Positions 10,742 through 22,586 of a stretch of 64,000 nucleotides of DNA are shown here, piece by piece (within the stretch, counting starts at the first letter, position 1; each line of letters opens with the position of its first letter). The notes below the pieces were generated by a model that ran no database searches, was not told the origin of the DNA, and saw only the letters and a list, made by a program, of their open reading frames with translations. The translations under genes were made by a program, and so were the position numbers. The stretch lies in contig NC_035174.2 in the NCBI RefSeq assembly GCF_001659605.2, positions 23,634,027 to 23,698,026 on the forward strand. The letters are read 5' to 3'. Origin of the DNA: Manihot esculenta (Eukaryota; Streptophyta; Magnoliopsida; Malpighiales; Euphorbiaceae).

Positions 10742-12814
10742 GGTCGCCGGGACCCGTAGTAAGCCTGCTATCCTGTCTGTATACCTGTGAAATCCCATAC
10801 ATGATCATACATTTACTGTAAAAACATAAAAGTTTTCTTCTCTCCAAGGCTTAACCTGTGCATGCACTCTCTCTGTAATCCCTACTAGAGCTCCTCATGG
10901 CCCTAGGCGGATCAAACTCATAATGTTAAGCCTGGTTTTACTCATAAACATACAACAATAAAGAAACATACATAAACTGATCATGTGACTCCACAAAGGG
11001 ATTACAAGTCTTATAAAGCAAGCACCATTCGATACACTATACATAAACACTATCTCTTTACATTTACATGTCCACACTAGCTATTACAAAACTCTGTACT
11101 CTTCCTGTACCCTGCTGAGTTCTCTCTGATCTCTGAACCTGCACAACTGAAGTTAGGGGAGAGGGATGAGCTACGATAGCCCAGTGAGTAGAATAGGCAA
11201 ATACAGGTGATAAAACATGCTCTCATGGAATGCAACACATAATCACATAACCTCGGCCGGACGGATCAAAACTCCCTCTATCTCATCAAGGATACCGGAG
11301 TATCATGTGCCTGGTCCCCGTAGGGCTGTTCCAGGTCTTTATGTATATGTGCCTGGTCCCCGTAGGGCTGTTCCAGGTCTTTCCTCTGAGGGCTAATGAA
11401 TCCTCACGAAGTCCGTGCCGTCTCACATAAGCAATGTACAAGGAGCAGTGCCAAGTACAAGGATATATGCAATGCATCATCTTTGTGTACACTAATGCAC
11501 TCACCCTAAAGCATAGTCATGATGCATGAAGCATGAGAAATAATCAGTTATCATATTAAAACATTACGTTAAATTCCACTCACCTGGTTATCTCTGCACT
11601 GACTCTGCAGGTTCTGACACTGGACTCACTGCTGACCTCCCTGATTCCTCTGGTCCGTACCTACACAGGTGGACACAAATGAAGGACTAAACTCACTCAA
11701 GAACATCTCTACGAAACTCCCCAAAACCCCTCTAAACAAACCTCAAACCATCACATAAAACATGCAAAGGAACACTGGACAGGGCACTTTCGGCGGCAGG
11801 TTCGGCGGCCGAAACCCCACTCCAGAGACGAAACTCATGCATGTTCGGCGGCACCTTCGGCGGCCGAAGGTCTCGTCCAGAGACGAAACTCACATACTTT
11901 CGGCGGCCGAACTCCCTCTTTCGGCGGCCGAAAGTCCCTTTCTAAACCGAAAGCCTAGCTTTCGGGGGCAACCTTTGGCAGCCGAACTGCCTCCACAAAG
12001 GGTTCGGCGGCCGAACCTTCCTTCGGCGGCCGAACCTGGTTTTGCCCGAAGGACAGAACCCTGCTCTGTTTCATGCAAACTTTGCCCAAAACCTACAAAC
12101 ATGCATATCAACTACTCCCAACTAGCATATACACATAGATATGCACAAAGGGGTCTAAAACTATCCTAAACCCCAAACAAACAGCTAGAACACCATAAAT
12201 CACCAAAAACCTCACCTAAACCTAAACATGCAAACTACCCATACAAACTTCATAAAACCTTTCAACATCATCAAAGAAGCTCAGGATCTTCACTTACCTC
12301 TTACACAACTTGAGGATGAAGGATCCTAGCGTGGAGATATGAAGAAAAGCTCTTCCAAAGCTCCAAGCTTCAAAACTTGCTTCTTTTGCTCAAAACCTTC
12401 ATAAATCACCAAAACTCTTAAAACTCTTGAAAGATTTGATGAAAATCATGGAAAACATGAAAGTCAACGTGGGAGAGGCTGAAACTCACCTCTGGCTGCA
12501 AGTGGAGGAGAAATAGCCTCCTTCCACCGACCCTTGGCCCTTTTATAGGTGGCTGGCCAGACCACCTTCGGCAGCCGAACGTGAAGCCGCAACCATGCAA
12601 TGTTCGGCGGCCGAAAGTTACCTTCGGCGGCCGAACCTTTGCATTTCTCCCTTGTTGCTTTTCTTTCAAAACTCAAGTCTTTGAACACTTCAAAACATGA
12701 AAACAAGTGAAAATACTTTGGAAAACATAGGCATTACCCTTCTCGAGGGTTCCGACACCCGAGATTCCACCGGACTATAGGAATTCCGATGCCGGACTCG
12801 AGCCGGGTATTACA
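10688..12814 (-). mobile_element. Solo LTR of a divergent Tekay-type subfamily, in P5 gag
   Basis: A 2127-bp LTR with no internal region, TGTAACAGCC at the left and CCGGGTATTACA at the right, flanked by perfect GCGGA (10683-10687, 12815-12819). It is the product of LTR-LTR recombination after insertion. The tip (ACAGCCC instead of ACGACCC) and the repeats differ from the neighbours. Its hairpin repeats (11309-11335, 11350-11377) have the arms exchanged, CCTGG first on the element strand. Confidence 0.94.
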
Positions 12815-12819
12815 GCGGA

Positions 12820-12882
12820 GTTTGTCGGTTGGGATCTACAGCTTGTTTTAAATGTGGACAGGAAGGGCATATTGCTCGGGAT
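12820..12882 (+). pseudogene. gag: P5 gag, 63-bp middle piece with zinc knuckle 2
   Basis: Twenty-one codons between the two solo LTRs, in phase with 9470-10687: the end of zinc knuckle 1 (Val-Cys) and most of knuckle 2 (Cys-Phe-Lys-Cys-Gly-Gln-Glu-Gly-His, CX2CX4H). Knuckle 2's last Cys is at 15158, beyond the second solo LTR. The piece matches P4 23817-23879. Confidence 0.93.
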
Positions 12883-15152
12883 TGTAATACCCGGCTAGAA
12901 TCCAGCACCGGAATTCCTATTATCTGGCGGAATCCGGGGTGTTGGGATTCCATCTAAGGGTAGGAGTTGTGTGTTATTAAGGGTTATGATGTGTTTAAAT
13001 GTTTTAAGGTTAAGGGAAGTGAGTTTTGAGTTGAAATGACCTAAGGCAGTTGAGCCAAGTTCGGCCGCCGAAAGTAAGTTCGGCCGCCGAAAGTGTTTGG
13101 CTTCCGAAGGGAAGTTCGGCCCCCGAATGTTGCATGGTCTTGCATGTCATTGGGCAGCCGACGATGAGTTGGCCAGCCAAGCTGAGTCATGGCTTTTGAC
13201 AGATGTTGGCCTCAGATTCTTGCCATGAATTAGCCACGTCTTCTATGACTCATTTGCAAGTGTTTTGAGCAGCTCATGCAGGAGTTTGCTCATTCACCAA
13301 GTTTTGAAGGGTTTGAAACAAAAAGTGAGTTTGAGAGAGTTTGAGAGTGTGAGAAGTGGTGATCCGTTTTCCCTTGTTCAGAGTGTTTAGCTTCTTGCTA
13401 CAGGAGGTAAGTGATGCACTTGAACATGTGTAAATGTTTCTGAGTTTATGGGGATAAAGGAAGGAGATGCATGCTTAGGGTATTAATGGTAGTTTTAAAG
13501 AATTATGCATGGTTACATGTTTATATGTATGTTTGTTTTGTTATTTGGGGTTATTAGCTAGTTTTGGACCCCTGTGATCATATACATGAGTATATGTATG
13601 GTGAGGAGGTGAAGTTTGCATGGTTTGAGAAGTTGAAGGAAAGAGGGAGATGGTTTGCCATTAAAACTGAGTTCTGGATGAACTCAGGTTCGGCAGCCGA
13701 AAGTTCATTCGGCCGCCGAACCTCTTGCATGGTGGCTTAGGCTGCCATAGCTTGCCCCCGCGAGTTGTGCATGTTCGGCTCTGTTTGGGGGATTCGGCCG
13801 CCGAAGGTGCCGCCGAAGGTTAGAGACTTTCGTGTCTGGAGTGCCTTGTGGCCTCCGAAACTTGCCCCCGAAAGGGTTCGGCCGCCGAACATAGAGATTC
13901 GGCCGCCGAAGGTGCTTGAGTTTCGTCTCTGGAGAGGACATTCGGCCGCCGAACCTGCCGCCGAAAGTGTTCTGTCTAGCTTTCTTTTGCTTGCTTTGCA
14001 TGACTATTAGAGTGAGTGTAAGGGGATTCTTGGGGAGTTTATTAGAGTTGGTCATAAGCTTGTTTGGTCCCTCATTTGAGCCTTTATGTGCTTATACAGA
14101 CCAGAGGAACTAGAGAGAGCAGCAGTGAGTACTGCTCCAGAGATTCAGAACCTGCAGAGTCAGTCAGTCCAGTTAGCCCGAGGTGAGTGGAACTAAACTT
14201 ATAACTTTTAATTGAACCACAAACTGCTTTTAGCATATCTCATGCATCATGATTATGCCATAGGTTGATTACATTAGTATTCACGAATATGTTGCATTGC
14301 ATTGTTATTTGATGATGTGAGTAAATACTGAATGATCCAATAGTCACAGACAGGAAGACCAGGAGCCTTTGACTACGCCCTGGCACGTATAGCAAAGACC
14401 AGGAGCCTTTGACTACGCCCTGGCAGGTATATAGTAAAGTCCAGGAGCCTTTGACTACGCCCTGGCAATGGTAAGTTCACAGGTGTTATATACACATATA
14501 CATATATGACAGGAAGACCAGGTGCTCGATTCTACGCCCTGGCACAGAGTTACTGGGACTATGTGGTGACAGGTTTACTCTTGATGTGGCTTGTCTGTGA
14601 TATGGTGCATTCCATGAGATCATATTTTACTGAGATGTTTTACTGTTCTACTCACTGGGCTATAGAGCTCATCCCACTCCCTTAACCCCAGTTTTGCAGG
14701 TTCGGTATTCAGTGTACAGTGTACAGGAAGGGACAGTCCAGCAGAGTACAGAAAAAGTAAAGAGATCTGTAATAGCTTAGAGTGGACATGTAATATTAAA
14801 GAGATATAATAGTTGTAGCTTGACCTAGTGATGTATGTGTTGTACATGATCTGTATATGTATATATGTTTTCCTGTATGTGAAAACCAGGCTTAACAGGT
14901 ATGAGTTAACCCATCTAGAGCAAGCTCTAGTCAGGGATACAGAGTACAGAGTACATGAGTACAGAGTACAGAGATAGTGCATGCACAGGTTGAGCCTTGG
15001 TTCAGAAAAGAGTTTTATTTTCACATAAAATGTATGATCATGTATGAGGTTTACAGGTACACAGAGAGTATAGCAGGCTTGCTACGGGTTCTGGCGGCCT
15101 TAAGCCGACCTGAATCCTAGCGCCGGTGACGGTCCTTTTTGGGGTCGTTACA
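12883..15152 (+). mobile_element. Solo LTR, Tekay-type, in P5 gag
   Basis: A 2270-bp LTR, TGTAATACCCGG to CGTTACA, flanked by perfect GGGAT (12878-12882, 15153-15157). It resembles the P4 LTR more closely than the other solo LTR. It holds GCCGAA clusters (about 13060-13120 and 13688-13970), tandem CCAGG/CCTGG repeats (about 14356-14545) and GTACAGAGTACA-type repeats near 14938-14972. Confidence 0.94.
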
Positions 15153-15157
15153 GGGAT

Positions 15158-18100
15158 TGTCCTCAGATGACTTTTGCACCATCCCAGCAGATGAGTTCAG
15201 GCAGTGTGGTACAGCCAGGTGTTCGGCCAGCAGCTTCAGTCATGCCTCAGAGTAGCGGTAGAGGTAGAGGGAGAGGGGCAGCCTCTACTTCAGCAGCAGG
15301 TTCCCGAGGTGGAAATCCGGTAGCCCCAGCACGGATTTTCACTGTGACACAGGAGGAGGCTAACACGTCGAACACAGTGGTGTCAGGTAATCTCATCATT
15401 GGGTGTTCTGATGTGTATGCTTTGATGGACCCCGGTGCTTCTCATTCCTTTATTGCTTCGAGAGCCATAGAGAGATTGGGTTTGATCAGTTCTGAGTTAG
15501 AGTATCCTCTCTGGGTCAGTGGACCTAAATGTGACCCATCAGTGGCAGTGTCAGTCTGTCGTTTCAGTCCAGTGTTCATAGAGGGTAGATACCTTCCAGC
15601 TGACCTTGTGGTTCTAGATTTGACGGATTTTGATGTCATTCTAGGGATGGATTGGTTATCTACATATAGTGCGACTTTGGACTGTAGAGAGAAGATAGTG
15701 AGTCTCAGAGACCAGGATGGGTCAGAGTGTGTCTTCAGAGGAGACAGGAGAGGTACACCCAGAGGTATGATTTCAGCCCTTCAGGCTCGTCGTTTGCTTA
15801 GGAGGGGTTGTCAGGGGTTTCTAGCTCATGTGAGAGAGCTAGACAGTCAGGTGAGGGAACCAGCCGCAGTACTAGTAGTCCGAGAGTTTCTTGATGTGTT
15901 TCCAGACGATTTACCAGGACTACCACCTGATAGGGAGATAGGGTTTGAAATTGAATTGCTGCCAGGTACCAACCCTATCTCTATTCCTCCCTACAGGATG
16001 GCGCCAGCAGAGTTAAAAGAGTTGAAAGAACAGTTGCAGGACTTGGTAGATAAAGGGTTCATCCGCCCTAGTACCTCACCTTGGGGTGCTCCAGTGCTCT
16101 TCGTCAGAAAGAAGGATGGATCCCTCAGACTTTGTATCGACTACAGACAGTTGAACAAGGTCACTACCAAGAATAGGTATCCTCTACCTAGGATTGATGA
16201 TCTGTTTGACCAGCTAGCTGGAGCAGGTTGTTTCTCGAAAATAGATCTGAGATCCGGGTATCATCAGTTGCGAGTCCGAGAGGCAGATGTGCCTAAGACA
16301 GCTTTCAGAACTAGATATGGGCATTATGAGTTCTTAGTGATGCCGTTCGGGTTGACTAACGCCCCTGCAGCATTCATGGATCTCATGAACAGAGTTTTCA
16401 GTGAGTTTCTGGATCACTTTGTCATTGTTTTCATCGATGATATATTAGTGTATTCCAGAGATGCAGAGGAGCATGCCCAGCATCTGAGGATAGTTCTACA
16501 GACACTGAGAGAGCATGGTTTGTATGCCAAGTTCTCGAAGTGTGAGTTTTGGTTAAGGAGCATTTCCTTCTTGGGACATGTGGTATCAGCAGAGGGTATT
16601 GAGGTAGATCCCAAGAAGATAGAAGCTGTAGCTAACTGGCCCAGACCCACGACAGTGACTGAGATTAAAAGCTTTCTGGGACTGGCAGGTTACTACAGGA
16701 GGTTCGTTCAGGACTTTTCAAAGATAGCGGCTCCTATGACCAAATTGACTCAAAAGAACCAGAAGTTTGTCTGGTCTGACCAGTGTGAAGAGAGCTTTGA
16801 GGAGCTCAAGAAGAGGTTGACTACAGCACCAGTCTTAGCTCTGCCTGTAAGTCATGAGGATTTCACAGTGTTCTGTGATGCATCCCGAGTGGGATTGGGC
16901 TGTGTATTGATGCAGAGTGATCGGGTAATAGCTTATGCTTCTAGAAAGTTGAAGAAACATGAGTTGAATTACCCCACCCATGACCTAGAGATGGCAGCAG
17001 TTATCTTTGCACTTAAGATGTGGCGGCATTACCTCTACGGGGTTAAATGCGAGATCTTTACTGATCACAAGAGTTTACAGTACATCTTGAGTCAGAGAGA
17101 GCTGAATTTAAGGCAAAGACGATGGGTCGAATTGCTCAGTGATTATGATTGTAAGATCCAGTATCATCCGGGTAAGGCGAATGTGGTGGCAGACGCCCTC
17201 AGCCGGAAATCACTAGGCAGTTTATCCCATATATCAGCAGAGCGAAGACCAGTTGTGATGGAGCTTTACAAACTCTTAGAAGAGGGACTACAGCTCGAGT
17301 TGTCTGGTACAGGTGCATTGATAGCACAGATGAGCGTGACACCTGTATTTCTGGAGCAGATAGCTCAGAGACAGCACGAGGACCCTGAATTAATGAAAAT
17401 TGCCAGGACTGTTCAGTCAGGCAACAGTGCAGAGTTCAGATTTGACAGTAAAGGGATCCTTCGTTATGGGAGTCGACTTTGTGTACCCGATCGTGGCAGT
17501 GTGAAGGAAGACATTATGAGGGAAGCTCATAATGCGAGATATAGTGTTCACCCAGGAGCCACCAAGATGTACCAGGATCTAAAAAAGGTTTATTGGTGGC
17601 CAGCTATGAAGAAAGAAGTAGCGCAGTTTGTGACAACCTGTGAGGTTTGTCAGAGGGTGAAACTAGAGCATCAGAAACCAGCAGGAATGCTTAACCCATT
17701 ACCGATTCCCGAATGGAAATGGGAAAACATAGCTATGGATTTTGTAGTGGGTTTACCAGCAGTGTCCAACAGAATAGACTCGATATGGGTGATTGTGGAC
17801 AGACTCACGAAATCTGCTCATTTTCTTCCAGTTCGGAGTACCTATTCTGTGGATAAGTTGGCTCAGGTCTATCTAGATGAGATAGTGAGATTACATGGTG
17901 TTCCAGTATCAATAGTCTCAGATAGAGGACCTCAGTTTACCTCTAGATTTTGGCGAAGTCTGCAGAGTGCGATGGGCACAAGATTAGAGTTTAGCACTGC
18001 TTTCCACCCACAAACTGATGGACAGTCAGAGAGGACCATCCAGACCATAGAGGATATGCTTCGATTGTGTGTGTTAGACTTTGGCGGTTCTTGGAGGCAG

Positions 18101-18772
18101 CATCTACCTTTGGTGGAGTTTGCCTACAATAACAGCCATCATGCTAGCATAGGGATGGCTCCGTATGAAGCGTTGTATGGGAGGAAATGCAGATCCCCTG
18201 TTTGTTGGGAAGAGATAGGAGAGAAGGCTCTGGCAGGGCCAGAGTTAGTCGAGATTACTAGTAGAGTGGTGCCCATGATCAGAGATAGAATCAGAACAGC
18301 TCAAAGTAGACAGAAAAGTTATGCAGACGTTCGCAGAAAGCAGTTAGAATTTCAGGAGGGTAATTGGGTATTGCTGAAAGTGTCTCCGATGAAAGGTGTG
18401 GTTCGTTTTGGGAAGAAGGGTAAATTAGCTCCACGGTACATTGGACCTTTTGAGATTGTGCAGCGGATCGGAAATGTATCATATAAGCTAGATTTACCTA
18501 CTTCGATGGAGAGGATTCACCCGGTCTTTCATGTTTCTATGCTACGGCAGTTTGTGTCAGATCCGACTCAGGTTCTGAGTGAGCCTGAGGTGGAGATTCA
18601 CACAGATCTCACCTATGTAGAGCAGCCAGTGCGGATTGTGGACACACAGCTCAGACAGCTAAGGAACAAGGAGGTTCCGATGGTGAAAGTCCTATGGAAC
18701 CACCATAATGTAGAAGAGTGCACGTGGGAGACGCAGGAGTCTATGCTCCAGCAGTATCCATATCTGTTTTGA
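15158..18772 (+). CDS. pol: P5 pol: protease, reverse transcriptase, RNase H, integrase, chromodomain-like tail
   Basis: Open for 1204 codons from the resumption of the gag-pol frame to the stop at 18770-18772. It starts with the last Cys of zinc knuckle 2, then a Gly/Arg-rich linker. The protease motif is Asp-Pro-Gly-Ala (Asp at 15428). Reverse transcriptase has [12 protein letters not shown] and Phe-Ile-Asp-Asp (16436-16441). RNase H shows its acidic residues in [25 protein letters not shown] and VADALSR. Integrase has an HHCC finger ([16 protein letters not shown]) and a DDE triad at 17738, 17921 and 18029, spacing D60D35E. A GPF motif and a chromodomain-like tail ending in QYPYLF follow. 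Residue order and tail place it in the Tekay/Del chromoviruses. No stop or frameshift is seen; only separation from the start of gag prevents expression as one polyprotein. Confidence 0.95.
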   Translation, partial: CPQMTFAPSQQMSSGSVVQPGVRPAASVMPQSSGRGRGRGAASTSAAGSRGGNPVAPARIFTVTQEEANTSNTVVSGNLIIGCSDVYALMDPGASHSFIASRAIERLGLISSELEYPLWVSGPKCDPSVAVSVCRFSPVFIEGRYLPADLVVLDLTDFDVILGMDWLSTYSATLDCREKIVSLRDQDGSECVFRGDRRGTPRGMISALQARRLLRRGCQGFLAHVRELDSQVREPAAVLVVREFLDVFPDDLPGLPPDREIGFEIELLPGTNPISIPPYRMAPAELKELKEQLQDLVDKGFIRPSTSPWGAPVLFVRKKDGSLRLCIDYRQLNKVTTKNRYPLPRIDDLFDQLAGAGCFSKIDLRSGYHQLRVREADVPKTAFRTRYGHYEFLVMPFGLTNAPAAFMDLMNRVFSEFLDHFVIVFIDDILVYSRDAEEHAQHLRIVLQTLREHGLYAKFSKCEFWLRSISFLGHVVSAEGIEVDPKKIEAVANWPRPTTVTEIKSFLGLAGYYRRFVQDFSKIAAPMTKLTQKNQKFVWSDQCEESFEELKKRLTTAPVLALPVSHEDFTVFCDASRVGLGCVLMQSDRVIAYASRKLKKHELNYPTHDLEMAAVIFALKMWRHYLYGVKCEIFTDHKSLQYILSQRELNLRQRRWVELLSDYDCKIQYHPGKANVVADALSRKSLGSLSHISAERRPVVMELYKLLEEGLQLELSGTGALIAQMSVTPVFLEQIAQRQHEDPELMKIARTVQSGNSAEFRFDSKGILRYGSRLCVPDRGSVKEDIMREAHNARYSVHPGATKMYQDLKKVYWWPAMKKEVAQFVTTCEVCQRVKLEHQKPAGMLNPLPIPEWKWENIAMDFVVGLPAVSNRIDSIWVIVDRLTKSAHFLPVRSTYSVDKLAQVYLDEIVRLHGVPVSIVSDRGPQFTSRFWRSLQSAMGTRLEFSTAFHPQTDGQSERTIQTIEDMLRLCVLDFGGSWRQHLPLVEFAYNNSHHASIGMAPYEALYGRKCRSPVCWEEIGEKALAGPELVEITSRVVPMIRDRIRTAQSRQKSYADVRRKQLEFQEGNWVLLKVSPMKGVVRFGKKGKLAPRYIGPFEIVQRIGNVSYKLDLPTSMERIHPVFHVSMLRQFVSDPTQVLSEPEVEIHTDLTYVEQPVRIVDTQLRQLRNKEVPMVKVLWNHHNVEECTWETQESMLQQYPYLF

Positions 18773-18813
18773 GGTTCGTTTCCTCCTTTTTGTATGTTTC
18801 TAATTTGTTTTAG

Positions 18814-18850
18814 GAACATCCGAGGACGAATGTTCTTAAGGGGGGGAGAA
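18814..18850 (+). other. P5 pre-PPT hairpin and polypurine tract
   Basis: Arms GAACATCCG (18814-18822) and CGAATGTTC (18827-18835) around AGGA pair with one mismatch, followed by the polypurine tract AAGGGGGGGAGAA (18838-18850) directly before the 3' LTR. The tract primes plus-strand synthesis. Confidence 0.85.
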
Positions 18851-20982
18851 TGTAATACCCGGCATGTTCAGACATTAGAATTCCTATCGTTCGGTGGAAT
18901 CGAGGATGTCAGAGCATCCCGGAAGGGAGAGTGGAGGTTTTCTAAAATGTTTTTAGATGTTTTAAGCGTTTGTTTTAGCAAAGGAATAAGTTTTGAAGAA
19001 AAAAGGCTAAGGAAAGTTTTGCCACTTTCGGCCCCCTAAAGTGTAAGTTCGGCCGCCTAAAGTAGCTCATGTTCGGCCCCCTAAACTCAATGTTCGGCCC
19101 CCGAACGTGATGAGGTGTTACATGTAGCTTTGGCCACCGAACGTGAAGCGGTGGTTCACTTTTTTAAGTGGATATGGCCGACTATGGAGGTGCTTAAGCT
19201 CTCCTTTGGGTCAGGAACAAGCACATGTTTCCCCTTGGTGATTTTCTTGAGTTTCTAATCAAATCTTTCAAAGAAAAATAAGTTTATGGTGAGTTTTAAC
19301 TAGTTTTGAGAAGTTGTGGAGTTTGAGAACTTGTGAAGCTTGAATCTTCATTTCTTCAAGTTTGGGGTCACGCCAGCCTTTGTTCTTCAAAGGGTAAGAG
19401 TGAATCCTTTGTTTTTATCATGTTTTAAATGAGTTTGATGATGGGAAAGGGGAGTTGTGCTTGAGTATGCATAAGTTGTCCATATTAGGGTGTATGGATC
19501 CTATGCTTTGTGTATGGTTGTTGTGTGTTGTTTGTTGGAGTTTAATTTATTTGAAGCTCCTTTATGCTTATTGAAGTGTTTATGCATGTTTTAGAAGGGT
19601 TAAATGCATGTGTTGAGGTCTGAGTAGGTGATGGAGGGATTGGCAGGCGTCCTTGTGCACGAAACTGAGTTCTGGATGAACTCAGGTTCGGCCCCCGAAA
19701 GTCCAAGTTAGGCCGCCGAACATGCCTGACTTTCGTCTCTGGAAGGGACATTCGGCCGCCGAAGGTGCCCCCGAAAGTGCCCTGTCCAGCCTTCCTTTGC
19801 ATGTTTTCTATGTTTGGTCTAAGGTGTTTTAAGGGGTTTTAAGGGGAGATGTTTAGCGGTATGTCCGAGTATGTTTGGTCCCTCATTTGAGTCTATCTGT
19901 GTAGGCACAGAGCAGAGGAACCAGAGAGAGCAGCAGTGAGTACTGCTCCAGAGTTTTCAGAGCCTGCAGAGTCAGTCAGTCCAGATAGCCAGAGGTGAGT
20001 GGAACTAAACTTAATGCTTTTTGAATTGATCAAAGACATGTTTTAGCATATCTCATGCATCATGATTATGCCATAAGTTGATTGCATTAGTATCCACGAA
20101 TATGTTGCATTGCATTGTTATTTGTTGATGTGGGTAAATGCTGAATGATCCCATAGTCACAGACAGGAAGACCAGGAGCCTTTGACTACGCCCTGGCAAG
20201 TATAGCAAAGACCAGGAGCCTTTGACTACGCCCTGGCAGGTATATAGTAAAGTCCAGGAGCCTTTGACTACGCCCTGGCAATGGTAAGTACAATTGTGTT
20301 ATATACACATATACATATATGACAGGAAGTCCAGGAGCCTTTGACTACGCCCTGGCACAGAGTTACTGGGACTATGTGGTGACAGGTTTACTCTTGATGT
20401 GAAGTGTTTGTGTTATGACGCATTCCATGAGAGCATCTGTTAATGAATTGTTTTACTGTTCTACTCACTGGGCTATAGAGCTCATCCCACTCCCTTAACC
20501 CCAGTTTTGCAGGTTCAGTATACCGTGTACAGGGACAATCCAGCAGGGTTCAGAGAAAGAATAAAGAGAAATGTAATAGTCTAGAGTGGACATGTACTGT
20601 TAAAGAGATGTAATAGTTATATATGTGCTTGACTTAGTAGTTGTAAATCTATTGTGTTGTACATGATCGGTATATGTATATGTTTTACTGTATGTGGACT
20701 ACCAGGCTTAACAGGTATGAATGAACCCATCTAGAGCAAGCTCTAGTCAGGGGTACAGAGTACAGAGTACAGAGTACAGAGTACATGAGTACAGAGTACA
20801 GAGATAGTGCATGCACAGGTTAAGCCTTGGTTCAGAAAAGAGTTTTATTTTCACATAAAATGTATGATCATGTATGAGGTTTACAGGTACACAGAGAGTA
20901 TAGCAGGCTTGCTACGGGTTCTGGCGGCCTTAAGCCGACCTGAATCCTAGCGCCGGTGACGGTCCATTTTGGGGTCGTTACA
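18851..20982 (+). repeat. P5 3' LTR (2132 bp)
   Basis: Complete LTR with family tips. It has GCCGAA-type motifs at about 19025-19145 and 19685-19775, four CCAGG/CCTGG units at 20171-20197, 20211-20238, 20253-20280 and 20330-20356, and GTACAGAGTACA-type repeats near 20755-20805. Donor- and acceptor-like motifs match those of P4. No canonical TATA box is obvious in its U3. Confidence 0.94.
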
Positions 20983-20987
20983 GGCTT

Positions 20988-22361
20988 TGTTTGGGGGATT
21001 CGGCCGCCGAAGGTGCCGCCGAAGGTTAGAGACTTTCGTCTCTGGAGTGCCTTTTGGCCCCCGAAACTTGCCCTCGAAAGGGTTCGGCCGTCGAAGCTTG
21101 AGATTCGGCCGCCGAAGGTGCTTGAGTTTCGTCTCTGGAGAGGACTTTCGGCCGCCGAACCTGCCGCCGAAAGTGTCCTGTCCAGCTTTCTTTTGCATGC
21201 TTTGCATGGATAGTTGAGTGAGTTTAAGGGGATTCTTGGGGAGTTTAAGAGAGTTATTCATACGCTTGTTTGGTCCCTCATTTGAGTCCATCTGTATAGG
21301 TACAGACCAGAGGAACCAGAGAGAGCAGTAGTGAGTACTGCTCCAGAGGTTCAGAGCCTGCAGAGTCAGTCAGTCCAGATAGCCAGAGGTGAGTGGAACT
21401 AAACTTAACTCTTTTACTTGCACACAATGGAATGTTTTAGCATATCTCATGCATCATGATTATGCCTTAGGTTGAGTGCATTAGTAACCACGAATATGGT
21501 GCATTGCATAGTTCTTTGTTGATGTGGGTAAATGCTGCATGATCCAATAGTCTCAGACAGGAAGTCCAGGAGCCTTTGGCTACGCCCTGGCAGGTATAGA
21601 GAAGTCCAGGAGCCTTTGACTACGCCCTGGCAGGTATATAGTAAAGTCCAGGAGCCTTTGACTACGCCCTGGCAATGGTAAGTACAGAGGTGTTATATAC
21701 ACATATACATATATGACAGGAAGACCAGGTGCTCGATTCTACGCCCTGGCACAGAGTTACTGGGACTATGTGGTGACAGGTTTATTCTTGATGTGGCTTG
21801 TCTGTGCTATGGTGCATTCCATGAGATCATATTTTACTGAGATGTTTTACTGTTCTACTCACTGGGCTATAAAGCTCATCCCACTCCCTTAACCCCAGTT
21901 TTGCAGGTTCAGTGTACTGTGTACAGGGACAGTCCAGCAGAGTACAGAAAGAGTAAAGAGATTTGTAATAGCTTAGAGTGGACATGTAATATTAAAGAGA
22001 TGTAATAGTTGTGTGTAAAGTTAAAAATGTGCTTGACCTAGTAATGTATGTTTTGTACATGATCTGTATATGTATATGTATATATGTTTTCCTGTATGTG
22101 GAAACCAGGCTTAACAAGTATGAGTTAACCCATCTAGAACAAGCTCTAGTCAGGGGTACAGAGTACAGAGTACAGAGATAGTGCATGAACAGGTTAAGCC
22201 TTGGTTTAGACAAGAGTTTTTTTTTATTTTCACAGAAAATGTATGATCATGTATGAGTATTCCAGGTACACAGAGAGTTTAGCAGGCTTGCTACGGGTTC
22301 TGGCGGCCTTAAGCCGACCTGAATCCTAGCGCCGGTGACGGTCCATTTTGGGGTCGTTACA
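20988..22361 (+). repeat. P4 5' LTR, right part
   Basis: Continuation of the LTR interrupted by P5, ending CGTTACA at 22361. With 7863-8755 it totals 2267 bp and aligns along its length with 27452-29720. Confidence 0.95.
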
Positions 22362-22364
22362 GAT

Positions 22365-22377
22365 TGGTATCAGAGCC
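22365..22377 (+). other. P4 primer-binding site, initiator Met-tRNA type
   Basis: TGGTATCAGAGCC three bases inside the 5' LTR, intact. Confidence 0.94.
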
Positions 22378-22570
22378 CTAGGTTCCCATGATCGGACCTA
22401 TAGAGACAGTGTTGGGCTCATATAGGTTAGAAGTGGTCAAGCACAATAGGAAATCATGTCCACTAGGATAGGGTCTTGAGTCCTATCTGCTATGATATGC
22501 CATGAGTGATGCATGTGCCGTATTGATATGTGATGTTTATGTGTTAAGTGCTTTGTTCTGTGTTGTTTTG

Positions 22571-22577
22571 TTTTCAG
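22571..22577 (+). promoter_or_regulatory. Acceptor-like TTTTCAG just before P4 gag
   Basis: A pyrimidine-rich run ending in CAG stands about ten bases before the gag ATG. The same motif precedes gag in O (4592-4599), P5 (9451-9458) and, on the minus strand, in EL, M1 and M2. Conservation in all six copies suggests a 3' splice site, but no transcript evidence is available. Confidence 0.5.
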
Positions 22578-22586
22578 CGAGTAAAG

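Larger units (their letters stand above)
8756..20982 (+). mobile_element. P5: young Tekay-type element with truncated 5' LTR, inside P4
   Basis: Perfect target duplication GGCTT (8751-8755, 20983-20987). The 5' LTR is only 690 bp and runs straight into the gag leader; the primer site is missing. The 3' LTR (18851-20982, 2132 bp) is complete. The shared 690 bp differ at about one position by eye, so insertion was recent. Gag-pol is intact except for two solo LTR insertions in the zinc-knuckle region. Confidence 0.95.

Noticed and set aside
20161..20356. Regularly spaced repeats that could suggest a CRISPR array.
   Set aside because: Units sit inside plant LTRs, are repeated in every LTR of the family, have only 2-4 copies with related spacers and no cas genes.
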